From: Clostridiales bacterium
Lineage (GTDB): Bacteria > Bacillota > Clostridia > Oscillospirales > Oscillospiraceae
NCBI GenBank assembly: GCA_022786995.1
Contig: JALFUW010000034.1
Coordinates: 1 to 40,223 of the forward strand
Direction of reading: 5' to 3'
DNA length: 40,223 nt
Part shown: one piece after another, positions 7,892-15,148 of the stretch
How the letters are laid out: the number at the start of each line of letters is the position of its first letter
Numbering within the stretch: the stretch's first letter is position 1
The notes under the pieces: generated by a model
The model's input: only the letters and a program-made list of their open reading frames with translations
The model's database searches: none
What the model was told of the DNA's origin: nothing
Position numbers and translations under genes: made by a program

Positions 7892-8269
7892 TCAGGATGG
7901 TTTCTGCGCCGCGATGTTGCTGCGGGAAAACACGATACGACCCGCCCCATCGGCGGTTTCGCTCAGGAACTCCCCTTTGGGCTCTCCCGCCGGATAGAGT
8001 TCTTTCAGCTCGCTCTGACCGTCTGATGAAACGGTGAACAACAGGATTCGATCCCCGCAGAAAACGTACGCGCCGCAGAAGACGTCCCCTGTCCCCTGAA
8101 TATCCGCCGGGCCTGTGATGATTCCCTCCTGGAACCGATAGAGCTTCCCATCCTCCGCGCCGTACCAGTCGCCGGAAAAATCCGCCGGGTCTATCGCCTT
8201 CTGCGCAAGAAGGGCGAATACTGAGATGAAAAGAACTATGACAATCGCAAACGCTATCCACCGCTTCAT
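7892..8269 (-). CDS. Small N-terminally anchored protein of unknown function
   Basis: I do not recognise the family. The 125-residue product begins MKRWIAFAIVIVLFISVFAL, a single hydrophobic segment behind two basic residues, so it is a signal anchor or an uncleaved signal; no lipobox Cys is present. The rest is a polar domain of short beta-like stretches (FSGDWYG, GKLYRF, GDRILLFTVSSDG, GRIVFSRS), expected outside the membrane. The start is the ATG at 8267-8269 behind GGAGGGATCCC. A longer in-frame reading would run through the promoter at 8301-8329 and is rejected. It is a single-gene unit. Confidence 0.75.
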   Translation of the reverse strand: MKRWIAFAIVIVLFISVFALLAQKAIDPADFSGDWYGAEDGKLYRFQEGIITGPADIQGTGDVFCGAYVFCGDRILLFTVSSDGQSELKELYPAGEPKGEFLSETADGAGRIVFSRSNIAAQKPS

Positions 8270-8300
8270 GGGATCCCTCCGATTTCCTGATCGTGTTGCT

Positions 8301-8329
8301 ATTATACACGCCAGAATCCGAAACCGCAA
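8301..8329 (-). promoter_or_regulatory. Promoter of the small anchored protein gene
   Basis: Reverse-strand TTGCGG (8324-8329), 17-base spacer, TATAAT (8301-8306), followed about 24 bases later by the GGAGGG binding site. Confidence 0.75.
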
Positions 8330-8391
8330 TCCCTCCAGGCGAAAATTTATGTAAACTTATTTTGGCATTTTTTGACAAATCCGATAATGTC

Positions 8392-8417
8392 AAAAGCCCG
8401 GTCACAGACCGGGCTTT
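8392..8417 (-). terminator. Terminator of the ACT-PFL operon
   Basis: A perfect 11-bp stem (8393-8403 with 8407-8417) with a 3-base loop and a T-run on the reverse strand, 11 bases after the UPF0210 stop codon. Confidence 0.9.
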
Positions 8418-8428
8418 CAGCATATTGT

Positions 8429-9787
8429 TTAATTCTTCAGGCTCTGCAGGGGTGCGGGAATCCGGCCGCCCCGGGCGACAAACAGGTCGCTTCCCTCGTC
8501 ATGCACCGGCATCACCGGGGCGCTGCCCAGAAGGCCGCCCATTTCCACACGGTCACCCACCACTTTGCCGGGGGCAGGGATAATGCGGACAGCCGTGGTC
8601 TTGGAGTTCACCATGCCGATGGCCGCCTCATCCGCGATGATGGCAGAAATGGTGGCGGCAGAAGTATCGCCGGGCACCGCGATCATGTCGAGACCCACGG
8701 AGCATACACAGGTCATAGCCTCCAGCTTGTCCAGAACCAGCGTGCCGCACTCTGCCGCGGCGATCATGCCCTCGTCCTCGGACACGGGGATAAACGCGCC
8801 GGACAGGCCGCCCACATGATTGGACGCCATGACGCCGCCCTTCTTCACCGCGTCGTTCAGCATGGCAAGGGCAGCGGTGGTGCCATGGGTGCCGCAGACC
8901 TCAAGACCCATTTCCTCCAGAATCCGGGCCACGCTGTCGCCAACCGCGGGGGTGGGCGCTAAGCTCAGATCCACGATGCCGAAGGGAACGCCCAGCCGCT
9001 TGGACGCTTCCATACCCACCAGCTGACCCATCCGGGTGACCTGGAAGGCAGTCTTCTTGATGGTCTCCGCCACCACGTCAAAGGGCTGACCCTTCACGCT
9101 CTGCAAGGCGTGATACACCACGCCGGGGCCGGACACGCCCACATTCAGCACGCACTCCGGCTCACCCACACCGTGGAAAGCGCCAGCCATGAAGGGATTG
9201 TCCTCCACCGCATTGGCAAAGACCACCAATTTTGCGCAGCCCAGGCCGTCATTGTCTGCGGTCAGCTCCGCGGTTTTCTTTACGATCCGGCCCATTTCCG
9301 CAACGGCGTCCATATTGATGCCTGCCCGGGTGGAGCCAACGTTGACGCTGGCGCAGACCCGTTCCGTGGCCTTCATGGCTTCGGGAATGGAGCGAATCAG
9401 CTTCCAGTCGCTGTCGGTACAGCCCTTCTGCACCAGCGCGGAGAATCCGCCGATGAAGTTGACACCGCAGGTTTTGGCTGCGGCATCCAACGTCCGGGCA
9501 ATCTCCACATAGGAGTCGGTCTGGCAGGCGGCGGCAACCAGCGAAATGGGGGTCACGGAAATTCGCTTGTTTACGATGGGAATACCGAATTCCTTCTCGA
9601 TCTCCTCGCCCACCTTCACCAGATCCCGGGCTTTGGTTGTGATTTTCTTATAAATCTTTGCGCAGCAGACGCTCAAATCCACATCGCAGCAATCCAAGAG
9701 GCTGATGCCCATGGTGATGGTACGGATGTCCAGGTGACGCTTCTCGATCATATCCTGGGTCGCCAGGATCTCGTTATAATTCAGCAT
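8429..9787 (-). CDS. PFL-like protein, UPF0210 family
   Basis: A 452-residue protein of the UPF0210 (DUF711/PFL) family, full length. The family has a fold related to pyruvate formate-lyase-type glycyl radical enzymes, but its reaction is not established. The recognisable family stretches are [55 protein letters not shown] and the C-terminal [18 protein letters not shown]. The ATG at 9785-9787 lies 9 bases after the stop of the ACT-domain gene. The ACT (UPF0237) - UPF0210 pair is conserved across Firmicutes and archaea, so the ACT protein is presumably its ligand-sensing partner. Do not read this as an active pyruvate formate-lyase. Confidence 0.92.
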   Translation of the reverse strand: MLNYNEILATQDMIEKRHLDIRTITMGISLLDCCDVDLSVCCAKIYKKITTKARDLVKVGEEIEKEFGIPIVNKRISVTPISLVAAACQTDSYVEIARTLDAAAKTCGVNFIGGFSALVQKGCTDSDWKLIRSIPEAMKATERVCASVNVGSTRAGINMDAVAEMGRIVKKTAELTADNDGLGCAKLVVFANAVEDNPFMAGAFHGVGEPECVLNVGVSGPGVVYHALQSVKGQPFDVVAETIKKTAFQVTRMGQLVGMEASKRLGVPFGIVDLSLAPTPAVGDSVARILEEMGLEVCGTHGTTAALAMLNDAVKKGGVMASNHVGGLSGAFIPVSEDEGMIAAAECGTLVLDKLEAMTCVCSVGLDMIAVPGDTSAATISAIIADEAAIGMVNSKTTAVRIIPAPGKVVGDRVEMGGLLGSAPVMPVHDEGSDLFVARGGRIPAPLQSLKN

Positions 9788-9796
9788 GGAATCACC

Positions 9797-10066
9797 TCAG
9801 ATGCGGTGCATGGCTTCAAAGATATCCTCCCGCTGAACACGGATGGACAAGCCCATTTCCTTGCCAATGTCGTCCATTTTGGTGACCAGATCGGCAAGGG
9901 GAACATTGCACATGGACACTTCCACCACCATCATCATGGTGAAATAGCCCTGCATGACGGTCTGGTTGATATCCAGAACATTGACCTGGAATCCGGCAAG
10001 GGCGGTGCACACATTGGCAATGATGCCAACCCGATCCTTGCCCACAACGGTAACAACAGCTTTCAT
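9797..10066 (-). CDS. ACT domain protein, UPF0237 family
   Basis: An 89-residue stand-alone ACT domain: MKAVVTVVGKDRVGIIANV is the first strand and helix with the ligand-binding GxxGI-type turn, followed by a VNVLDINQTVMQGYF strand pair. Members are similar to GcvR-like regulators. The start is taken at the ATG 10064-10066 because it sits 6 bases after GGGGGAG. An ATG five codons upstream lies inside that binding site and overlaps the stop of the preceding gene. It is cotranscribed with the UPF0210 gene and probably regulates or binds it; the ligand is unknown. Confidence 0.88.
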   Translation of the reverse strand: MKAVVTVVGKDRVGIIANVCTALAGFQVNVLDINQTVMQGYFTMMMVVEVSMCNVPLADLVTKMDDIGKEMGLSIRVQREDIFEAMHRI

Positions 10067-10080
10067 TGTCTTCTCCCCCA

Positions 10081-10362
10081 TTACACTTCGTAGTCAGCAG
10101 CCACGCGGCTGTCCAGCAGGTGGAAGAAATGGGTCTTGGCCTCCTGATGCAGGGGGTGGGTTGCATAGGCGGTCAGGGCTTCCTTGCTCTCAAACTCGGA
10201 GTACAGGGCATAGTCCATGCCGTTGTAAGCCTGACGGATTTCCATTTTCAGAAGACCAGGGATTTTGCCAACCAGCGGCTCCAGAACGGAGGCGACAATC
10301 TTAACCGCTTCCGCCTTATCGACGCCTTCCTTAAATGTATACAGAACAATGTGCTTAACCAT
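10081..10362 (-). CDS. Dabb-family stress-responsive alpha/beta-barrel protein
   Basis: A 93-residue Dabb domain: MVKHIVLYTFKEGVDKAEA is the characteristic first strand and helix start (H-x-V-L-y-x-F-K). YALYSEFESKEALTAYATHP and the final H-aligned strand complete the dimeric ferredoxin-like fold. Members range from stress proteins to small enzymes such as olivetolic acid cyclase, so no reaction can be assigned. Its stop codon TAA touches the binding site of the ACT gene downstream, and its start overlaps the small membrane protein gene upstream by 8 bases: one operon. Confidence 0.85.
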   Translation of the reverse strand: MVKHIVLYTFKEGVDKAEAVKIVASVLEPLVGKIPGLLKMEIRQAYNGMDYALYSEFESKEALTAYATHPLHQEAKTHFFHLLDSRVAADYEV

Positions 10363-10540
10363 CGGTTATTTCCTCCTGTTGTTTTTTCTTATTTTCTCTC
10401 CAACGCATGACAGTATTGAATAGGGCTGCCACAAGCCATAAAGCCGCGATAACAAAGTCAAACTGATTTCCGTCCCGGAAACCGTAGAACGTCCACAAGG
10501 CGGTGCAAAGGAGTTCAATGACGATCAGAAACGTATACAT
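10355..10540 (-). CDS. Small two-helix membrane protein, unknown
   Basis: A 61-residue hydrophobic protein with two predicted membrane helices (FLIVIELLCTALWTFYGF and FDFVIAALWLVAALFNTVM) and a basic, glutamine-rich tail RWRENKKKQQ. I do not recognise a family. The likely start is the ATG at 10538-10540, 10 bases after AGGA. A GTG three codons earlier (10547-10549) would touch the binding site. It is the first gene of the Dabb-ACT-UPF0210 unit and its end overlaps the Dabb start, which supports it being real. Confidence 0.65.
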   Translation of the reverse strand: MYTFLIVIELLCTALWTFYGFRDGNQFDFVIAALWLVAALFNTVMRWRENKKKQQEEITDG

Positions 10541-10583
10541 TTCGCTCACATCCTTCGTATGTATAACGCAAAAAAGTCACTGT

Positions 10584-10616
10584 AAAAAAACCGGGGCTAC
10601 GCGCGCAGCCCCGGTT
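10584..10616 (-). terminator. Terminator of the ispH::S1 operon
   Basis: A 10-bp perfect GC-rich stem (10589-10598 with 10607-10616) followed on the reverse strand by seven T. It lies 14 bases after the gene's stop codon and is one of the clearest terminators in the window. Confidence 0.93.
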
Positions 10617-10629
10617 GAATTATGCAGCC

Positions 10630-12570
10630 TTACTCAGCGTCCTCGGCGCCGTCCTCCAGCAGAGCGCGGATGGACAGGGAGATGCGCTTGTTCTCGGCAT
10701 CCACATCGGTGATCTTGACCTTCACATCCTGACCCTCGGACAGAACATCCTCGGGCTTGCCGATGCGGCGGTCAGCGATCTGGGAAATGTGGATCAGGCC
10801 GTCCACACCGGGCAGAATCTCAGCGAAGGCACCGAAGGTCATCAGCTTGACAATCTTGGCGTCCACCACGTCGCCCACGGCGTAGTTGGTCATGAACTGG
10901 TTCCAGGGGTTCATCTCAGCGGTCTTGTAGCCCAGAGAAATCTTGTGCTTCTCGGGGTCAAAGGAGATGACGTACACATCGATCTCGTCGCCAACCTTTA
11001 CAACGTCAGCGGGGGTCTTGATGCGGTTCCAGCTCAGCTCGGAGACGTGAACCATGCCGTCCACACCGCCGATGTCCACGAAAGCGCCGTAGGAAGTCAG
11101 GGACTTCACGGTTCCGTGGTACTTCTTGCCGACCTCGATTTCGCTCCAGATCTTCTCCTGCGCAGCCTTGCGGGCCTCGGAGGAAACGGCACGGATGGAG
11201 CCGATGACACGGCGGCGGGCACGATTGACCTCGGTGATCTTCATCTGCACGGTCTTGCCCACCATGCCGGTCATGTCGCCGCCCTTGGCGATGCCGGACT
11301 GGGAAGCGGGAATAAAGACCCGGATGCCCTTCACGTTGGCCACCAGGCCGCCCTTGTTCTCCTCGGTAATGGTGCCTTCCACAGTGGTCTTGTCCTCCAC
11401 CCAGGCAGCCATGTCGTCCCAGACCTTCAGGCCGTCCAGCTTCTTCTTGGACAGCTGCACAGTGCCCTCCTGATCGTTGACGCGGACAACAAACACCTCG
11501 ATCTCGTCGCCAACCTTCAGAACGTCCTCGGGCTTGACGGAAGGATCGGTGCTGACTTCGTCATAAGGGATGTAGCCGGCGTGCTTGGTGCCCAGATCCA
11601 CCTGAACCTCGGTGTTACCGATACCGGTAACGGTGCCAACGACCTTATCTCCTGTATTTAAAGTCTTGATGGACTGCTCGAGAAGCTCGGCAAAGTTCTC
11701 CTCCTGCACAGCCTCAACATTGGTAATTTCGCTCATAGTCTTGTTGACCTCCTTTATAATCCACGCCGGTGTCGACGCACCGGCAGTGATTCCAACATCA
11801 GTAACACCGGCAAAGTCCTCCGCTTTCAGCTCGGCGGCGTTGTCCACCAGAAAGACTTTATCGCAGTGCTCTCGGCAAATCATAGCGAGACGGCCTGTGT
11901 TGGAACTTTTGGGGTCTCCGACAACGACCATTGCGTGGCTTACTTCACTCAACTCTGCTGCTTCGCTTTGCCTATACTCAGTTGCTCTACATATTGTATC
12001 AAAAATTTTCAAGTTAGTAAACTGTTTTTTTGCAATTTCACAGCACGTTTTCCACAAAGATTCTGTGCTTGTCGTCTGCGAAACTATGCAAATTGCCGAT
12101 TCTTTCAGCTCCTCATGAGATTTTGCCCAGTTTTCCAGATCAGCAGGCCCGGCAAACACCCGGCAGTCCGAGCACCAGCCGGAAATGCCCTCCACTTCGG
12201 GATGGGTTGGGGTTCCGATGATGATGGGAAGTCTTCCCTCCTCCTCAGCGCGGCTGACGATGGTGTGAATCCGCTTGACAAAGGGGCAGGTTGCGTCAAT
12301 AATCTCAACATTCTGCGCTTCCAGCCGCTCATACACAGCTCGGCTCACGCCATGGGAGCGGATGATCACCGTCTCTCCCGGCAGGGCTTCCTCCGGGGTG
12401 TCAATGACCCGGACACCCATCTTTTCGAACTGCGTCACCACATGGCGGTTGTGGATAATGGGGCCGAGGGTCGCCACCTTCTTTCCCGCCTGGGCGGCCT
12501 GTTCCACCAGCTCCACCGCCCGGCTGACGCCAAAGCAGAAACCGGCGCTCTTAGCAACACGGACACTCAC
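10630..12570 (-). CDS. ispH: IspH (HMBPP reductase) fused to four S1 RNA-binding domains
   Basis: Bifunctional protein of 646 residues. Residues 1-280 are 4-hydroxy-3-methylbut-2-enyl diphosphate reductase, the last step of the MEP isoprenoid pathway. The three cluster cysteines are Cys12 (GFCFGV), Cys95 (ATCPFV) and Cys194 (DTICRAT); the substrate histidines are His40, His73 and His123. Residues about 305-640 hold four S1 OB-fold repeats, the third (TSYGAFVDIGGVDGMVHVSE) and fourth the best conserved, as in ribosomal protein S1. The fusion is known from many Clostridia. The start is GTG at 12568-12570, overlapping the cmk stop by 4 bases. An AT-rich patch in the IspH half carries a promoter-like sequence, and a strong internal binding site precedes Met279, so the S1 part may also be made separately. 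Confidence 0.93.
   Translation of the reverse strand: MSVRVAKSAGFCFGVSRAVELVEQAAQAGKKVATLGPIIHNRHVVTQFEKMGVRVIDTPEEALPGETVIIRSHGVSRAVYERLEAQNVEIIDATCPFVKRIHTIVSRAEEEGRLPIIIGTPTHPEVEGISGWCSDCRVFAGPADLENWAKSHEELKESAICIVSQTTSTESLWKTCCEIAKKQFTNLKIFDTICRATEYRQSEAAELSEVSHAMVVVGDPKSSNTGRLAMICREHCDKVFLVDNAAELKAEDFAGVTDVGITAGASTPAWIIKEVNKTMSEITNVEAVQEENFAELLEQSIKTLNTGDKVVGTVTGIGNTEVQVDLGTKHAGYIPYDEVSTDPSVKPEDVLKVGDEIEVFVVRVNDQEGTVQLSKKKLDGLKVWDDMAAWVEDKTTVEGTITEENKGGLVANVKGIRVFIPASQSGIAKGGDMTGMVGKTVQMKITEVNRARRRVIGSIRAVSSEARKAAQEKIWSEIEVGKKYHGTVKSLTSYGAFVDIGGVDGMVHVSELSWNRIKTPADVVKVGDEIDVYVISFDPEKHKISLGYKTAEMNPWNQFMTNYAVGDVVDAKIVKLMTFGAFAEILPGVDGLIHISQIADRRIGKPEDVLSEGQDVKVKITDVDAENKRISLSIRALLEDGAEDAE
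11734..11755 (-). promoter_or_regulatory. Internal ribosome binding site and ATG for a free S1 protein
   Basis: On the reverse strand AAAGGAGG (11748-11755) precedes an in-frame ATG (11734-11736) by 11 bases, inside the ispH::S1 gene at residue 279. The product would be MSEITNVEAVQEENFAELL onward, 368 residues, starting exactly between the two domains. The codons IIKEV that build the site are common at the end of IspH proteins, so chance is possible. Confidence 0.55.
11993..12021 (-). promoter_or_regulatory. Possible internal promoter within the IspH part
   Basis: Reverse-strand TTTACT (12016-12021), 17-base spacer, TACAAT (11993-11998), in a locally AT-rich patch. Transcription from it would give an mRNA covering Met279 and the S1 domains with a leader of about 250 bases. 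Supported by sequence only. Confidence 0.45.
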
Positions 12571-13247
12571 TCAGCCACCTTCTTCGCGATAATCTCCTTC
12601 ATAGCGGCAATGACCTCGTCAATGCCCATGTCGGAGGTGTCCAGCTTGACGGAATCCCGGGTCATTTTCAGGGGTGCCACCTCCCGGTGGGTATCCTGAT
12701 AGTCACGCTGCTCAATTTCTTTCAGGATCCGATCGAAATCGGCCTTCTGTCCCTTTTCCAGCAGTTCTTTGGTGCGGCGGCGGGCACGAACCTCCGGGGA
12801 TGCCGTAAGGAAGAACTTCACTGTAGCCTTGGGCAGCACTACGGAGCCGATATCCCGTCCGTCCATGATGACATCATGCTGCTGGGCTACCTCCCGCTGC
12901 ATGTCGAGAAGCATATCCCGGACGATGGCGTGGGCAGAAACGATACTGGCCTTCTGGGAGATTTCCTGAGTCCGTATATCCTTCGTCACGTCCATGCCGT
13001 TCATGATCATGTGCTGGGCACCCTCATCGTCATATTCAATGCGGATGGTCAGCTCATCGATGTAGCGGGTGATGCCGTCGATATCCTTTGGCGAAACACC
13101 CCACAGGTCAAAAAAGTAGGCTACAGTGCGGTAGATCGCGCCGGTATCCACATAATGATAGCCCATTTCAGCTGCCAGACGGCGGGCGATGGTGCTCTTG
13201 CCCGCGCCGGCGGGGCCGTCAATGGCGATGGAAATTTTCTTTGCCAT
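12567..13247 (-). CDS. cmk: Cytidylate kinase
   Basis: Phosphorylates CMP and dCMP to the diphosphates; cytosolic. The 226-residue length is normal. The P-loop GPAGAGKST lies at 11-19, followed by YHYVDTGAIYR (CMP site), the MDGRDIGSVVLP motif of the family and the RRTKEL lid. The start is the ATG at 13245-13247, 7 bases after AAGG; another ATG two codons earlier sits too close to that site. It lies 16 bases behind the second sigma-like gene and its stop overlaps the IspH GTG. A cmk-ispH-S1 order is common in Clostridia. Confidence 0.95.
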   Translation of the reverse strand: MAKKISIAIDGPAGAGKSTIARRLAAEMGYHYVDTGAIYRTVAYFFDLWGVSPKDIDGITRYIDELTIRIEYDDEGAQHMIMNGMDVTKDIRTQEISQKASIVSAHAIVRDMLLDMQREVAQQHDVIMDGRDIGSVVLPKATVKFFLTASPEVRARRRTKELLEKGQKADFDRILKEIEQRDYQDTHREVAPLKMTRDSVKLDTSDMGIDEVIAAMKEIIAKKVAE

Positions 13248-13263
13248 AATCATACCTTCCTTA

Positions 13264-14283
13264 TTATCCGTTTCTCAGCTTTGCGAGAGCCGCGGCCTCC
13301 CGGGCCAACACCTCCTGGGCGGTCATGCCCAGCAATCTGCCCGTTTCCTCCGGGCTGGCAGGCTTGCCGCCCTCAAGGCCAAAGCGCAGGTTCAAAAGCT
13401 TCGCGTCGGTTTCCTCCAGCCCGGCCAGCAAATCGCCGATCCGCTGCCGCATCTGAAACAGGGCGGTATCCTCCACCGACTGTTCTTCTTCTTTATCTTC
13501 TTCCTCCGCTTCCGGGCGGATGGCCTTATCCAGCATCCGGGCGTTGTTCATCATCCTTTGGACAGTCTGGGCTTCCTCCACAGTCATATGAAGCTCTTCC
13601 GCAATTTCCTCAAGGGTTGGATTGCGACCCAGCTCGCCAAGCAATCGCTCGTCTACCTGCCGGTAATCCTCCATGGCCCGGCGCATTTTCTGGCCGATGC
13701 CGCTGCTGTGGGCCTGTAAAATCACCGCCCGGGCCAGATAGAATCGAATCCAGCGATCCCGGTGGGCAGCGTACTCCCCTTCCCGGTAGCAGCCAATGGC
13801 CTGCCACAGGCCCAGGCTTCCCTCCTGAATCAGATCCATCAGCAGAACGCCATAGCCCACATACTCCTGCGCAAGTTCGATAACCCGGCTCAGGCCCAGA
13901 TTGGTAAGCTTTTCCGCGGCGTCGCCCTTCTGAGCCAGAAGCTGTTCGTCGCCGCAGACAGGAACCGCCGCCACTTCCTCCAGATACAGCCGCAGAGGGT
14001 CATTGGGCTCCAAAGCCTTGGGGTCGAGACCTTCCTGAACCAGCTGGGCTTCCTGCTTCAGCCGCACCGCCGTATCCCCGGTTCCGCCGTTTTTCGGCAG
14101 ATCAGACACATCCAGCTTCACACAGGCCGTTTCCAGCTCCTGCAAAGCATCCTCCAGTATCTGACCGTCCTCCCCTTCCAGCAGGGTCAGAATCTGGGAG
14201 GCGGATACGGTGTCGCCCATGGTCAGGGACATCCGAAAAGCTTCCCAGGGATCCGGCTCAAAGGAAAATTCCAGATCATTCAT
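13264..14283 (-). CDS. Divergent sigma-70-like protein
   Basis: A 339-residue protein with sigma-70 layout but poor conservation. A 90-residue N-terminal part is not recognised. DPLRLYLEEVA resembles region 1.2, and AQEYVGYGVLLMDLIQEGSLGLWQA is a good core-binding region 2.1-2.2. Region 2.3-2.4 is altered: RDRWIRFYLARAVILQAH lacks the Gln and Thr that contact the -10 element in the RQ..T pattern. NPTLEEIAEELHMTVEEAQ resembles region 3. An acidic insert (AEEEDKEEEQS) precedes a region 4 whose HTH (SPEETGRLLGMTAQEVLARE) has lost the RxRQIE motif. It overlaps the upstream sigma gene by 8 bases, with GGAGG in that gene's last codons, so they are translated together. It may be a specialised sigma factor, an anti-sigma-like decoy or a core-binding modulator. 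Confidence 0.8.
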   Translation of the reverse strand: MNDLEFSFEPDPWEAFRMSLTMGDTVSASQILTLLEGEDGQILEDALQELETACVKLDVSDLPKNGGTGDTAVRLKQEAQLVQEGLDPKALEPNDPLRLYLEEVAAVPVCGDEQLLAQKGDAAEKLTNLGLSRVIELAQEYVGYGVLLMDLIQEGSLGLWQAIGCYREGEYAAHRDRWIRFYLARAVILQAHSSGIGQKMRRAMEDYRQVDERLLGELGRNPTLEEIAEELHMTVEEAQTVQRMMNNARMLDKAIRPEAEEEDKEEEQSVEDTALFQMRQRIGDLLAGLEETDAKLLNLRFGLEGGKPASPEETGRLLGMTAQEVLAREAAALAKLRNG

Positions 14284-15148
14284 TCAAAAAGTCCTCCAAT
14301 CCAAGACTTTCTCCGTCTTTTTGCAGTTTATCCATGGCCTGGCGTTCAATCTGCCGCACCCGTTCCTTGGAGATGCCCAGTTTTCTGCCAATATCCTCCA
14401 GGGAATAGCACACGCCGTCCTCCATGCCGAAATGGAGCCGCAAAATCTTCTGCTGGCGGTCATTCAGCCGGGACAACAGGCTGTGCATGGTCTTTTCCAA
14501 CTCCTGCCGCACCAGCTCCTCATAGGGCTGTGGGGACAAGGTGTCCTCCACCAGAGAACCCAGTACGCCGTCATCTCCCTCGCCGGTGGGTACGTCCAGG
14601 GAGCACACATCCGGCGCAAGGCGCATCAGCTCCTTTACCTTTTCCTCCGGCAGGCCAACCCTGCGGGCGATCTGGGCAGGGGTGGGTTCCTCGCCTGTCT
14701 CCTGAATCAGCGCGTTTTTTGCCGCCTGCACCGCCCGCATTTTCTCGGCGGTGTGCAGAGGCACCCGGATGGGGCAGCCGTGGTTCATGAGACACCGGGT
14801 GACGCCCTGCCGGATCCATTTGGTGGCGTAGGTGGAAAAGCGGTAGTCCAGGGTATAGTCAAATTTCCGGGCAGCCGCCAGCAGGCCGATGCTGCCCTCC
14901 TGAATAAGATCCATCAGCGCCACGCCCCGCCCGGCGTACTCCCGGGCGATGCTGACCACCAGCCGCAGATTGGAACCCACCATCTGGCGGATTGCGTCCT
15001 CATCTCCGGCGGCGCAGCGGCGGGCCAGTTCCTTCTCTTCCTCGGCGGTCAGCCGGGGAAAGGTGCGAACCTCCCGCAGAAACTGCCGCATATCGTCCTC
15101 GCCGGCACTGATGGGCAGGTCTGTTTCTGTATCCAAAAGCTCTGTCAT
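14276..15148 (-). CDS. Sigma-70 family RNA polymerase sigma factor (in the rpoD position after dnaG)
   Basis: A 290-residue sigma factor without region 1.1. Visible parts are region 1.2 (DDMRQFLREV), region 2 (GSNLRLVVSIAREYAGRG, DLIQEGSIGLLAAARKFD), the -10 contact helix FSTYATKWIRQGVTR with Gln and Thr retained, region 3 (EEPTPAQIARRVGL) and region 4 with a complete HTH (SLEDIGRKLGISKERVRQIE). The gene directly follows dnaG, with an ATGA overlap, which is where rpoD/sigA lies in most Firmicutes. It is however shorter and more divergent than typical SigA (about 350-390 residues), so it is either a shortened housekeeping factor or a paralogue that has taken this locus. The ATG at 15146-15148 is preceded by AAAGGAAT. 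Confidence 0.85.
   Translation of the reverse strand: MTELLDTETDLPISAGEDDMRQFLREVRTFPRLTAEEEKELARRCAAGDEDAIRQMVGSNLRLVVSIAREYAGRGVALMDLIQEGSIGLLAAARKFDYTLDYRFSTYATKWIRQGVTRCLMNHGCPIRVPLHTAEKMRAVQAAKNALIQETGEEPTPAQIARRVGLPEEKVKELMRLAPDVCSLDVPTGEGDDGVLGSLVEDTLSPQPYEELVRQELEKTMHSLLSRLNDRQQKILRLHFGMEDGVCYSLEDIGRKLGISKERVRQIERQAMDKLQKDGESLGLEDFLNE

Noticed and set aside
8429..9787. Active pyruvate formate-lyase
   Set aside because: The protein is a 452-residue UPF0210 member without the Cys-Cys active site or the glycyl radical motif and without an activating enzyme next to it.
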